From Pseudomonas sp. PSE14 (GTDB taxonomy: Bacteria > Pseudomonadota > Gammaproteobacteria > Pseudomonadales > Pseudomonadaceae): a DNA stretch of 64,000 nt. Each line of letters begins with the position of its first letter. The first letter of the stretch is position 1. The stretch lies in assembly GCF_029203285.1 (NCBI RefSeq), contig NZ_CP115669.1:4650001-4714000 (forward strand). The letters run 5' to 3'. The notes under the pieces were generated by a model, which had not been told where the DNA came from, made no database searches, and saw only the letters and a program-made list of their open reading frames with translations. The position numbers and the translations under genes are program-made. Below, piece by piece: positions 47,101 to 55,542 of this stretch.

Positions 47101-48330
47101 TCAGTCGTCACGGCCGGCGCGGGCCAGCACGGCGTTGAGCAGCACGTCGGCGCCCTGGGTCGCCTGTTCGGGGATCACGTCCTCGGCCTCGTTGTGGCTC
47201 AGGCCGCCGACGCAGGGAATGAACACCATGGCGGTCGGGCACATGCGCGCCAGGTGGATGGCGTCGTGGCCGGCGCCACTGACGATGTCCTGGTGCGAAT
47301 AACCCAGGCTCTGCACGGCCTCGCGCACGTGGCCGACACAATCGGCGTCGAAGGGCGTGGCCGGGCTGATCCAGTGCACACCGATCTGCAGCGTCAGCTC
47401 GCGGCGTGCGGCGATTGCTTCGAGCAGCGCGCGAGCCTCCTGCTCCATCGCGGCGATCACGTCGTCACGGTGGTGGCGCAGGTCGATGGTGAAGTCCAGC
47501 AGGCCGGCGATGGTGTTGCGCGAGGACTTGGCAATTTCCAGCTGGCCGACGGTCACCAGCCCGTGGGGCGCAAAGCGCTGGGCCAACGCTTCGAGGGCCT
47601 GGATCATCTCGGCAGCGCCGAACAACGCGTCGTTGCGCAGCGGCATCGGCGTGGTACCGGCGTGGGCGGCCTGGCCGCTGACGCGTACGTCCAGCCAGCG
47701 AATCGACTGGCCGCCGGTGACAACCCCGACATCGATGCCGTTGTCCTCCAGGATCGGCCCCTGCTCAATGTGCGCCTCGAAATAGGAATCCAGACGCCGT
47801 CCCAACGGCAGGTCCCCCTGCCAGCCAAGCGTCTGCAGCGCTTCGCCGACGCTCACGCCCTCGGCATCCCGAGAGGCCAGCGCGGCATCCAGCGGCATAG
47901 CGCCAGTGAAGGTGGCCGAGCCGAGCATGGCCGGCGTGAAGCGAGCGCCTTCCTCGTTGGTCCAGACCGCCACTTCCAATGGGCGGCGGGTACGGATGCC
48001 TTGGTCATTCAGGCTACGCAGCACTTCCAACCCGGCGAGCACCCCGTATACGCCGTCGAAGCGGCCGCCCTCGGGCTGGGTGTCGAGGTGACTGCCCATG
48101 ACCACCGGGTCAAGACTGTCGTCTGCCCCGGCACGACGGGCGAACAGGTTGCCCACCGGGTCACGACGCAGGCTCAGGCCGGCTTCACGGCACCAGCGCT
48201 CGAACAGCTGGCGGCCGGCGCGATCCTCTTCGCTGAGCGCCAGCCGGCGCGAGCCGCCACGTGCGGTGGCACCGACCCCAGCCATGTCCATCAGGCTCGC
48301 CCACAGGCGAGCGCCATCGATCTTCAGCAT
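47101..48330 (-). CDS. M20-family amidohydrolase (N-carbamoyl-L-amino acid hydrolase / allantoate amidohydrolase type)
   Basis: A 409-residue metalloenzyme. Metal-binding regions are VMGSHLDTQPEGGRFDGVYGVLAGLEVL, VWTNEEGARF, FEAHIEQGPIL and GAGHDAIHLARMCPTAMVFIP, the usual hydantoinase/carbamoylase set. The dimerisation segment WLDVRVSGQAAHAGTTPMPLR fits the same group. It hydrolyses an N-carbamoyl or ureido compound; which one is unknown. It is the middle gene of a three-gene operon with an MFS importer and an HDAC-like amidohydrolase. Confidence 0.93.
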   Translation of the reverse strand: MLKIDGARLWASLMDMAGVGATARGGSRRLALSEEDRAGRQLFERWCREAGLSLRRDPVGNLFARRAGADDSLDPVVMGSHLDTQPEGGRFDGVYGVLAGLEVLRSLNDQGIRTRRPLEVAVWTNEEGARFTPAMLGSATFTGAMPLDAALASRDAEGVSVGEALQTLGWQGDLPLGRRLDSYFEAHIEQGPILEDNGIDVGVVTGGQSIRWLDVRVSGQAAHAGTTPMPLRNDALFGAAEMIQALEALAQRFAPHGLVTVGQLEIAKSSRNTIAGLLDFTIDLRHHRDDVIAAMEQEARALLEAIAARRELTLQIGVHWISPATPFDADCVGHVREAVQSLGYSHQDIVSGAGHDAIHLARMCPTAMVFIPCVGGLSHNEAEDVIPEQATQGADVLLNAVLARAGRDD

Positions 48331-48346
48331 TGCAGTCTCCTGGAAA

Positions 48347-49636
48347 TCACACGGTGGCCGGCGCGGCGCGCACCCGCAGACGGCGGTCGAGGCCGACGAT
48401 GCACAGCAGCGAGAGGCCGGCCAGCAGGGAATAGAACAACGCCAGCGGCAACCACTGGCCCTCGAAGCGGTGCGCCAGCCAGGTGCCGACCAGTGGGGTC
48501 AGGCCACCGGCGATGGCGCCGCAGACCTGGTAGGCGATGGAAATCGCCGAGTAGCGCACGCGGGTGTCGAACACATCGCTGACATAGCCGGCGATCACCG
48601 AGTAGAAGCTGGACATGCAAACCACGGCGGTGGCGATACCGAGAACGATCGCCAGCGCATGGCCCTGGCTGACCAGCAGGAACATCGGGTAGGGCGAAGC
48701 CACCGCCAGCAGCGCCGCCAGCTTGAGGAAGCGCGCCGCGCCAATGGCTTCGGCCAGCCGTGCGGCGAGCGGCTGCACGCAGAACTGGATGATCGCCACA
48801 TAGAACAGGCAATCGAGGATCAGTGTGCGGTCGATGGCCAGGTTCTGGGTGGTGTACGAAATCATGAAGGTATTGGTGAAATAGACCCCGGCGATACCGA
48901 TGGTGTTGGCGCCGATGCACAGCAACAGCGGCCGCCAGGCCGTGCGCACGACTTCCAGCGCCGGCAGCTTGTGCTGCCGCGCCTGCTGCTTGATTCGCGC
49001 GAACTCGGGAGACTCGTTGACACCCAGTCGGATCGCCAGGCCCACCAGCAACAGCGCCGAACTGGCAAGGAATGGCAGACGCCAGCCCCAGTCGAGGAAG
49101 GCCTGGCTGTCCATGCTGGTCACCGCCTTGAACGCCAGCAGCGAGAGGATCAGCCCGGCCGGGCTGCCCAGTTGGGCGAAAGACGCGAAGAAGGTGCGCC
49201 GGCCGCTGGGCGCGTGTTCGCCGGCCATCAGCACGGCCCCGCCCCACTCGCCGCCAACGGCGATGCCCTGAACGATGCGCAACAGGACCAACAGTACCGG
49301 CGCGAGCAACCCGATCTGTCCGTAGGTGGGCAGCAGGCCGATACAGACCGTGGCCACCCCCATCATCACCAGGGTGACCAGCAACGCCTTCTTGCGACCG
49401 ATACGGTCGCCCAGGTGGCCGAAGATCAGGCCGCCAAGCGGGCGGGCGAAGAAGCCCACGGCGAATGTGCCGAAGGCAGCCATAGTGCTGAGGAACTGGC
49501 TTTCGGAGGGGAAGAACAGCGTGCCGAACACCAGGGCGGCGGCGGTGGCGTAGATATAGAAGTCGTACCACTCGATCATGGTGCCGATGAACGCGGCCGT
49601 GGCGGCGCGAACCGGCTGGGGTGCGGGCTGGGACAT
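48347..49636 (-). CDS. MFS metabolite/H+ symporter (MHS family)
   Basis: A 429-residue membrane transporter with 12 helices. It begins ATAAFIGTMIEWYDFYIYATAAALVF, the MHS-family signature also seen in ShiA and ProP relatives. GHLGDRIGRKKALLVTL is the loop 2-3 motif, and GGEWGGAVLMAGEHAPSGRR marks helix 5. It probably imports the substrate of the downstream amidohydrolases. First gene of the operon, 16 bp ahead of the M20 gene, divergent from the LysR gene. Confidence 0.93.
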   Translation of the reverse strand: MSQPAPQPVRAATAAFIGTMIEWYDFYIYATAAALVFGTLFFPSESQFLSTMAAFGTFAVGFFARPLGGLIFGHLGDRIGRKKALLVTLVMMGVATVCIGLLPTYGQIGLLAPVLLVLLRIVQGIAVGGEWGGAVLMAGEHAPSGRRTFFASFAQLGSPAGLILSLLAFKAVTSMDSQAFLDWGWRLPFLASSALLLVGLAIRLGVNESPEFARIKQQARQHKLPALEVVRTAWRPLLLCIGANTIGIAGVYFTNTFMISYTTQNLAIDRTLILDCLFYVAIIQFCVQPLAARLAEAIGAARFLKLAALLAVASPYPMFLLVSQGHALAIVLGIATAVVCMSSFYSVIAGYVSDVFDTRVRYSAISIAYQVCGAIAGGLTPLVGTWLAHRFEGQWLPLALFYSLLAGLSLLCIVGLDRRLRVRAAPATV

Positions 49637-49698
49637 CTCAGGCTCCCGATCTTGTCGATTGTTTTAGGCGGGCTGGGCGCTCTCTGGCGCACCGGGAC

Positions 49699-49728
49699 GT
49701 TATCGCCCCTCACCTGATAATCAGTCAA
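49699..49728 (-). promoter_or_regulatory. Promoter of the MFS-amidohydrolase operon
   Basis: On the minus strand TTGACT (49728-49723), an 18-bp spacer and GATAAC (49704-49699). The LysR palindrome at 49740 is then centred near -55, a usual activator position. Confidence 0.6.
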
Positions 49729-49739
49729 TTTTCTAATCG

Positions 49740-49768
49740 TTATTCAAAGAATAAACCCTGCTTATAAT
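49740..49768 (+). promoter_or_regulatory. LysR operator overlapping the LysR gene promoter
   Basis: TTATTCAAAGAATAA (49740-49754) is a perfect palindrome containing T-N11-A. It supplies the -35 TTATTC of the LysR gene; the -10 is a consensus TATAAT at 49763-49768 with a 17-bp spacer. Autorepression is the natural reading. Confidence 0.78.
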
Positions 49769-49795
49769 AGGAGCATTCTTTCACCGGAGCCCCCC

Positions 49796-50752
49796 ATGGA
49801 ACTCGGCCGCTTCCTCAATGACCGCCTGGACTGGAACCTGTTGCGCACCTGGCTGGTGATTGGCCAGGAACGCAGCATCAGCCGCGCCGCCGCACGCCTG
49901 CACCTGACCCAACCAGCGGTCAGCCAGGCGCTGCGGCGGCTGGAGGAGCAGTTGGGCGCGGCCCTGGTACAACGGCGCGGGCCGCGCTTCGAGATCACCG
50001 CGCTGGGCGAGGAAATCCTGCGCATCGCCGGCGACATCAACGGCAACGTCTCGCGCCTGGCGGCCGCTCTGGAGCAGCCGGCCGACCAGGTGGTGGGCAA
50101 GGTCCGCCTGCTGAGCATCAGCCGCATCCAGTCGGACTTCTACGACCAGTTCCTCTGCGACTTCCACCGCGCTCACCCCGGCGTGGAACTGGATGTAGAG
50201 GTGATGCGCAGCGCCGACGTGCTCAGCTCGCTGCAGCAGAAGACCGCCACCCTGGGGCTGGCCCTGTGCCGCCAACCCTCGCCGCGCCTCGAGCAACGTG
50301 CCTTCCTGCGCCAGCGCTATGTGTTCCTCTGCGGCCGCCACCACGCGCTCTACGGCCGCCGCGACCTGCACCTGGCCGATCTGCAGGGTGAGGACTACGT
50401 CACCTTCACCAGCGACCAGATTGGTGAAGTGCTTTCACCGCTGACCATCTTCCGCGACCAGCAGGGCTTCACCGGCAAGCTGGTGGCCTCCTCTCCCAGC
50501 CTTGAGGAAGTGCGCCGCCTGGTGACCTGCGGCTTTGGCATCGGCTGCCTGCCCCACCACATCGTCGCCGACGACCTTGCCATGGGGCGGCTGTGGGCGC
50601 TGCCGCCGGAAGACGGCGTGGCCGATGTGGACATCCACCTGCTGTGGAATCGCGAGCAGAAGCACACCCAGGCTGAGCGCTGCTTCCTCGGCGAGCTGCT
50701 CAAACGCATGGAAGAGGTGCCGGTGGAGCAGCGCCTCCTATCGTCCCCATAG
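49796..50752 (+). CDS. LysR-family transcriptional regulator
   Basis: A 318-residue regulator. The N-terminal winged HTH is WNLLRTWLVIGQERSISRAAARLHLTQPAVSQALRRLEEQLGAAL; the C-terminal two-lobe effector domain starts about residue 95 (KVRLLSISRIQSDFYDQF). It is divergent from the MFS-amidohydrolase-deacetylase operon, with a palindromic operator between, so it probably controls that operon in response to its substrate. Confidence 0.94.
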   Translation: MELGRFLNDRLDWNLLRTWLVIGQERSISRAAARLHLTQPAVSQALRRLEEQLGAALVQRRGPRFEITALGEEILRIAGDINGNVSRLAAALEQPADQVVGKVRLLSISRIQSDFYDQFLCDFHRAHPGVELDVEVMRSADVLSSLQQKTATLGLALCRQPSPRLEQRAFLRQRYVFLCGRHHALYGRRDLHLADLQGEDYVTFTSDQIGEVLSPLTIFRDQQGFTGKLVASSPSLEEVRRLVTCGFGIGCLPHHIVADDLAMGRLWALPPEDGVADVDIHLLWNREQKHTQAERCFLGELLKRMEEVPVEQRLLSSP

Positions 50753-50809
50753 CTGGAGCCAACGCCTGCGACTCCTTACAATCGCCGCTCGCTTGTAGGA
50801 GACCGCACG

Positions 50810-51589
50810 ATGCTGATGGTGATTTCCCCCGCCAAGACCCTGGACTACGACACCGCCCCGGTGACGGAGCGCTTCACCCTGCCCGAGCACCTGGATGATG
50901 CGCAGGAACTGATCGGCATCCTGCGGGAACTGTCGCCGGCGCAGATCGCCGAGCTGATGAGCCTGTCGGACAAGCTCGCCGGCCTGAACGCCGCGCGCTT
51001 CGGCAGCTGGCACCCGGAGTTCACCCCGGCCAACGCCAAGCAGGCGCTGCTGGCCTTCAAGGGCGACGTCTATACCGGCATGCAGGCCGAGGACTTCAGC
51101 GAGAACGACTTCGACTTCGCCCAGCGCCACCTGCGCATGCTGTCCGGCCTCTATGGCGTGCTGCGCCCGCTGGACCTGATGCAGCCCTACCGCCTGGAAA
51201 TGGGCACCAGACTGGCCAACGCCCGTGGCAAGGACCTCTATGCCTTCTGGGGCGAACGCATCAGCGGCTGGCTGAATGAAGCCCTGGCCCAGCAGGGCGA
51301 CGACGTGCTGCTGAACCTGGCCTCCAACGAGTACTTCGGCGCGGTGAAGCGCAAGGCATTGAACGCGCGGGTGATCGACACCGAGTTCAAGGACCTGAAG
51401 AACGGCCAGTACAAGATCATCAGCTTCTATGCCAAGAAGGCCCGCGGGATGATGGCGCGCTACGTGATCAAGGAGCGCCTGCAAGACCCCGAGGGCCTGA
51501 AGGATTTCAACTACGCCGGCTACTTCTACAGCGCCGAGCACTCCAAGGCGGACCAACTGGTGTTCCTGCGCGATCACCCCGAAGACTGA
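50810..51589 (+). CDS. yaaA: Peroxide stress protein YaaA
   Basis: A 259-residue DUF328/UPF0246 protein. It starts [15 protein letters not shown] and contains [33 protein letters not shown] and [11 protein letters not shown], all strongly conserved. In E. coli YaaA lowers free iron under peroxide stress. A GGAG-containing site lies ahead of the ATG. A GGGAGCCC / GGGCTCCC hairpin at 51601-51619 follows the stop. Confidence 0.96.
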   Translation: MLMVISPAKTLDYDTAPVTERFTLPEHLDDAQELIGILRELSPAQIAELMSLSDKLAGLNAARFGSWHPEFTPANAKQALLAFKGDVYTGMQAEDFSENDFDFAQRHLRMLSGLYGVLRPLDLMQPYRLEMGTRLANARGKDLYAFWGERISGWLNEALAQQGDDVLLNLASNEYFGAVKRKALNARVIDTEFKDLKNGQYKIISFYAKKARGMMARYVIKERLQDPEGLKDFNYAGYFYSAEHSKADQLVFLRDHPED

Positions 51590-51600
51590 CCCGTCCTGCC

Positions 51601-51619
51601 GGGAGCCCATCGGGCTCCC
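51601..51619 (+). terminator. Hairpin after yaaA
   Basis: Perfect 8-bp stem GGGAGCCC / GGGCTCCC with a 3-nt loop, 11 bp after the stop codon. No T-run follows, so termination may be partial. Further on, AAAAATC-GTGA-GATTTTT with extra Ts at 51787-51807 could be a second, AT-rich terminator. Confidence 0.65.
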
Positions 51620-51768
51620 CTCCCGCCGTTCCTGCCCTGCCTCTCCGCCTGATGCCAAGTCGCCTGTAAGCCATTGACCATGAAATGAGTCAGCCAGAGG
51701 GGGCTGGCTTGTCTATTTCTTGCTCAAAAAACGCCCGATTGACCTTACTGTTCATAGGGTCTGTATAG

Positions 51769-51777
51769 CCGTTCGTC
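51769..51777 (+). promoter_or_regulatory. AlgR-type binding motif, far upstream of algD
   Basis: CCGTTCGTC equals the known AlgR recognition sequence of the P. aeruginosa algD promoter. It lies about 395 bp upstream of the inferred algD transcription start, a distance similar to the far-upstream AlgR sites there. Confidence 0.7.
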
Positions 51778-51821
51778 TGCTTCGGGAAAAATCGTGAGAT
51801 TTTTTTTCGACCCCCGACCTG

Positions 51822-51830
51822 CCGTTCGTG
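51822..51830 (+). promoter_or_regulatory. Second AlgR-like motif
   Basis: CCGTTCGTG differs from the AlgR motif at 51769 only in the last base, and it lies 53 bp downstream in the same orientation. Two copies in the non-coding region ahead of algD support real AlgR binding. Confidence 0.55.
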
Positions 51831-51887
51831 GCAAGAAAACCTCCCTGATTTGCCCTCCCCAAGCCTCTCAATTGCCACTAACAGCCC

Positions 51888-52082
51888 ATGGCCATGACGT
51901 GCATTTCACGATTGCAACTTGCAATGGAGAAAGCTGAACGGCAGCTGAACGAACCTATTGAAGGCGACGCGCGGTCGAATTTCACCGAAAATTCAATTGA
52001 ACTTTTCCACACCTTGCAGATTGCACTGCACCGATACACTCCAGAACAACTTCCCTTTTGCCATTACTGCGGCATCAAATGA
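51888..52082 (+). CDS. Possible small protein upstream of algD
   Basis: A 64-residue open frame (MAMTCISRLQLAMEKAERQL at the start, ending LPFCHYCGIK with a CxxC). It lies in the AT-richer region ahead of algD. No good ribosome site is seen, and its codon use is unlike the GC-rich neighbours. The amphipathic helix pattern is protein-like, but the frame could also be chance. I do not recognise it. Confidence 0.3.
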   Translation: MAMTCISRLQLAMEKAERQLNEPIEGDARSNFTENSIELFHTLQIALHRYTPEQLPFCHYCGIK

Positions 52083-52129
52083 TGTCATTTGGATATTTCA
52101 AAAGATTTCAGGGATGGGATGAGTGGAAG

Positions 52130-52157
52130 GAACTAACCCTGTTCGGGATAAATCCTA
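52130..52157 (+). promoter_or_regulatory. algD: Candidate AlgU (sigma-22) promoter of algD
   Basis: GAACTA at 52130-52135, a 17-bp spacer, then TCCTA at 52153-52157. The AlgU consensus is GAACTT-N16/17-TCTGA, and the P. aeruginosa algD promoter itself has TCCTA at -10 (from memory). Start of transcription would be near 52164, giving a leader of about 400 nt. An alternative GAACTT at 52271 has a poorer -10. Confidence 0.68.
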
Positions 52158-52171
52158 TTTCCGCAACGATC

Positions 52172-52528
52172 ATTGATGCAGATCACCGAAGTGCATCGAT
52201 GACATGGGCTCTTTTGTTCTAACGATAATTCCCAATTGGCATTGAACAATCGCAAGCACATGAAAAAACTGAACTTTTAGATGATGAAGGCAATCATCAA
52301 AGCAAACCGGAGCACATCAGCGCGGAAATGAACACACAGTGAAATCCGCCTGAAACATAACGGGGCAAGTATTTGAAATTTGCCCAAAGACAGTGCTCTG
52401 AAGTTTAGCACTACTTTCCCTGCCTAACCGGAGGAAGTACGGAGGACACCTGAGTGTGCCTTCCGCGGATTCTTTCAGCCTGAATAAAGTGCCCTTCGGG
52501 GCAAACGGAATAAACCGCCCTTCGGGGC
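52172..52528 (+). promoter_or_regulatory. Structured algD mRNA leader with GGA motifs
   Basis: Hairpins in order: ATTGATGCA / TGCATCGAT at 52172-52200; CGGAGGACAC / GTGTGCCTTCCG with a CTGA loop at 52440-52465; and twin GCCC-TTCG-GGGC tetraloop hairpins at 52491-52502 and 52517-52528, joined by AAACGGAATAAACC. ACGGA occurs in the linker and at the second stem, and CCGGA at 52428. These are core sequences for RsmA/CsrA. In Azotobacter, RsmA is reported to act on algD mRNA. No gene is present in 52083-52565. Confidence 0.55.
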
Positions 52529-52565
52529 AACTTTGAAAGCTCGACAATTGAACGAGGTGAATGCG

Positions 52566-53876
52566 ATGCGAATCAGCATCTTTGGTCTTGGGTACGTTGG
52601 CGCAGTATGTGCCGGCTGCCTGTCCGCACGAGGCCACGAAGTCGTCGGGGTGGATGTTTCCACCACCAAGATCGATCTGATCAACAAAGGGAAGTCGCCC
52701 ATCGTCGAACCCGGTCTGGAATCGCTGCTGGAGCAGGGCATCCGTTCCGCTCGCCTGTCGGGCACCACCGACTTCAAGAAGGCCGTTCTGGACACCGATG
52801 TGTCGTTCATCTGCGTCGGTACGCCGAGCAAGAAGAATGGTGACCTGGACCTGGGCTACATCGAGTCGGTCTGCCGCGAAATCGGCTACGCCATCCGCGA
52901 GAAGAAAGACCGCCACACCGTGGTGGTGCGCAGCACCGTGCTGCCGGGCACCGTGAACAACGTGGTGATCCCGATCATCGAAGACTGCTCGGGCAAGAAG
53001 GCCGGCGTCGACTTCGGCGTGGGCACCAACCCGGAGTTCCTGCGCGAATCCACCGCGATCAAGGACTACGACTTCCCGCCCATGACCGTCATCGGTGAAC
53101 TGGACGCCCAGACCGGCGACCTGCTGGAAGAGATCTACCGCGAACTGGACGCGCCGATCATCCGCAAGACCATCGAGGTCGCCGAGATGATCAAGTACAC
53201 CTGCAACGTCTGGCACGCCGCCAAGGTCACCTTCGCCAACGAGATCGGCAACATCGCCAAGGCGGTGGGCGTCGACGGCCGCGAGGTGATGGATGTCATC
53301 TGCCAGGACAACAAGCTCAACCTGTCGCGCTACTACATGAAGCCCGGCTTCGCCTTCGGCGGTTCCTGCCTGCCCAAGGACGTGCGCGCCCTCACCTACC
53401 GTGCCAGCCAGCTGGACGTCGAGCACCCGATGCTCGGCTCGATCATGCGCAGCAACCAGCACCAGGTGCAGAAGGCCTTCGACATCATCGCCGCGCACGG
53501 CAGCCGCAAGGTCGGCCTGCTCGGCCTGTCGTTCAAGTCCGGCACCGATGACCTGCGCGAAAGCCCGCTGGTGGAACTGGCCGAGATGCTCATCGGCAAG
53601 GGCTACGACCTGCAGATCTTCGACCGCAACGTCGAGTACGCCCGCGTCCATGGCGCGAACAAGGAGTACATCGAATCGAAGATCCCCCACGTTTCCTCGC
53701 TGCTGGTCTCGGACCTGGATGCCGTCGTGAAGTCCTCCGACATCCTGGTGCTGGGCAATGGCGACGAGCTGTTCGTCGACGTGGTGAACAAGGCGTCCGA
53801 AGGCAAGAAGGTCGTTGACCTGATCGGCTTCATGCCGAGCGTCACCGACGAACGCGCCGAAGGCATCTGCTGGTAA
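52566..53876 (+). CDS. algD: GDP-mannose 6-dehydrogenase
   Basis: A 436-residue enzyme, same length as P. aeruginosa AlgD. It oxidises GDP-mannose to GDP-mannuronate in two NAD-dependent steps, the committed step of alginate synthesis. The NAD site is ISIFGLGYVGAVCAGCLS and the catalytic cysteine lies in GFAFGGSCLPKDVRALT. The central helix TCNVWHAAKVTFANEIGN is typical. The ATG at 52566 is preceded by GAGGTGAATGCG. It is followed by a REP element before alg8. Confidence 0.98.
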   Translation: MRISIFGLGYVGAVCAGCLSARGHEVVGVDVSTTKIDLINKGKSPIVEPGLESLLEQGIRSARLSGTTDFKKAVLDTDVSFICVGTPSKKNGDLDLGYIESVCREIGYAIREKKDRHTVVVRSTVLPGTVNNVVIPIIEDCSGKKAGVDFGVGTNPEFLRESTAIKDYDFPPMTVIGELDAQTGDLLEEIYRELDAPIIRKTIEVAEMIKYTCNVWHAAKVTFANEIGNIAKAVGVDGREVMDVICQDNKLNLSRYYMKPGFAFGGSCLPKDVRALTYRASQLDVEHPMLGSIMRSNQHQVQKAFDIIAAHGSRKVGLLGLSFKSGTDDLRESPLVELAEMLIGKGYDLQIFDRNVEYARVHGANKEYIESKIPHVSSLLVSDLDAVVKSSDILVLGNGDELFVDVVNKASEGKKVVDLIGFMPSVTDERAEGICW

Positions 53877-53891
53877 GCGCAACCGGCTCTT

Positions 53892-53984
53892 CGTAGGAGC
53901 GAGGGAGGCACCTGGTCCTTGCTCGCGAACGCTCTCCGCCACACCACAGTGCCAGGCGGGTTCGCGAGCAAGCTCGCTCCTACG
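53892..53984. repeat. REP element inside the alginate operon, variant left arm
   Basis: Left arm: CGTAGGAGCGAG, a 14-bp insert (GGAGGCACCTGGTC on this strand), then CTTGCTCGCGAAC. The right arm is standard: TTCGCGAGCAAGCTCGCTCC ending TACG. It fills most of the 150-bp algD-alg8 spacer. Confidence 0.9.
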
Positions 53985-54026
53985 AGGGCCTCCACCGCCC
54001 CAACGACGCGACTGACGGATCTCATC

Positions 54027-55508
54027 ATGGAAACCTACAAACGAGTGATCGGTGAAGCCCTGGGCTGGCTGGCCTTTCTCAGCCTGCTGATGGTTTTGGC
54101 GCTGGCAGTGCCCAAGACCGTGTTCGACGCCGACTCCAAGGACTTCCTGCTACTGATCGGTGCGGTCGGCATCTGGCGCTATTCCATGGGCGGCCTGCAC
54201 TTCCTGCGCGGCATGCTGTTCCTCTATGGCGTCTACCCCTACTACCGCCGCAAGCTGCGCAAGATGGGCGACGCGGCCGATCCATCCCATGTATTCCTGA
54301 TGGTCACCAGTTTCCGCATCGACGCACTGACCACTTCCATGGTCTATCGCTCGGTGATCAAGGAGGCCATCGCCTGCGGCTATCCCACCACCGTGGTGTG
54401 CTCCATCGTCGAGATGTCCGACGAGGTGCTGATCAAGCAGCAGTGGCAGAAACTCAATCCGCCGGAACACGTTTCGCTCGACTTCGTGCGTATCCCCGGC
54501 ACCGGCAAGCGCGACGGCCTGGCCCACGGCTTCCGCGCCATCTCCCGTGACCTGCCGGACGAACACGCCGTGGTCGCGGTGATCGACGGCGACACCGTGC
54601 TGGAGCCCGGCGTAGTACGCAAGACCGTGCCCTGGTTCAAGCTGTTCAGCAACGTCGGCGGCCTGACCACCAACGAATTCTGCGAGGTGCAGGGCGGCTA
54701 CATCATGAGCGAGTGGCACAAGCTGCGCTTCGCCCAACGCCACATCAACATGTGCTCCATGGCCCTGTCCAAGCGCGTGCTGACCATGACCGGGCGCATG
54801 TCGGTGTTCCGCGCCCAGGTCGTCACCGACCCGGACTTCATCGCCGACGTGGAAAGCGATCACCTCGACCACTGGCGTCTGGGCCGCTTCCAGTTCCTCA
54901 CCGGCGACGACAAGTCCAGCTGGTACAGCCTGATGCGCCTGGGCTACGACACCTTCTACGTGCCGGACGCGGCGATCAACACCGTCGAGCACCCGCCGGA
55001 AAAGAGCTTCATCAAGGCCAGCCGCAAGCTGATGTTCCGCTGGTACGGCAACAACCTGCGGCAGAACTCCCGCGCCCTGGCCCTGGGCCCGCAACGCCTG
55101 GGCTGGTTCACCAGCGTGGTGCTGTTCGACCAGCGCCTGTCGATGTGGACCTGCCTGCTGGGCCTGGTCGCCGCAATCATCGCCAGCATCAAGTACAGCA
55201 TCGTCTTCCTGCTGATTTACCTGCTGTGGATCGGCATCACCCGATTCATCTTGACCCTGCTGCTGTCGCTGTCGGGGCACCACATCGGGCCGGCCTACCC
55301 GCTGATTCTTTATTACAACCAGATCGTCGGCGCCATGGTGAAGATCTACGTGTTCTTCCGCCTCGACCAGCAGTCGTGGACCCGCCAGAACACCAAGCTC
55401 GACCGCGGTCTGGCCAGCTTCCAGCAATGGTTCAACACCTGGTCCTCACGCGCCATGACCTTTTCCGCGGCCAGCGTCTTCGTTGCCGTACTGCTGACCA
55501 TCGTCTGA
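54027..55508 (+). CDS. alg8: Alginate polymerase glycosyltransferase Alg8
   Basis: A 493-residue inner-membrane GT2 enzyme that polymerises mannuronate from GDP-mannuronate. Two N-terminal helices precede the cytoplasmic catalytic domain: [12 protein letters not shown] (nucleotide-binding aspartates), [21 protein letters not shown], and the processivity-like [13 protein letters not shown]. Three helices follow. It needs c-di-GMP binding by Alg44. ATG 54027 is chosen from the P. aeruginosa length (494) and the [12 protein letters not shown] start. Confidence 0.97.
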   Translation: METYKRVIGEALGWLAFLSLLMVLALAVPKTVFDADSKDFLLLIGAVGIWRYSMGGLHFLRGMLFLYGVYPYYRRKLRKMGDAADPSHVFLMVTSFRIDALTTSMVYRSVIKEAIACGYPTTVVCSIVEMSDEVLIKQQWQKLNPPEHVSLDFVRIPGTGKRDGLAHGFRAISRDLPDEHAVVAVIDGDTVLEPGVVRKTVPWFKLFSNVGGLTTNEFCEVQGGYIMSEWHKLRFAQRHINMCSMALSKRVLTMTGRMSVFRAQVVTDPDFIADVESDHLDHWRLGRFQFLTGDDKSSWYSLMRLGYDTFYVPDAAINTVEHPPEKSFIKASRKLMFRWYGNNLRQNSRALALGPQRLGWFTSVVLFDQRLSMWTCLLGLVAAIIASIKYSIVFLLIYLLWIGITRFILTLLLSLSGHHIGPAYPLILYYNQIVGAMVKIYVFFRLDQQSWTRQNTKLDRGLASFQQWFNTWSSRAMTFSAASVFVAVLLTIV

Positions 55509-55542
55509 CCGCCCCCTATTAGCTACAACAGGACTCGCCCAC

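Noticed and set aside
51690-51878. A 62-codon minus-strand frame
   Set aside because: It covers the AlgR motif area, and has no ribosome site or family resemblance.
52271-52298. GAACTT with TCATC after 17 bp as AlgU promoter of algD
   Set aside because: The -35 is perfect but the -10 is poor. GAACTA-N17-TCCTA at 52130 fits the known algD -10 and leader length better; kept as alternative only.
52317-53942. A 541-codon minus-strand frame
   Set aside because: Antisense to algD; it also runs into REP sequence.
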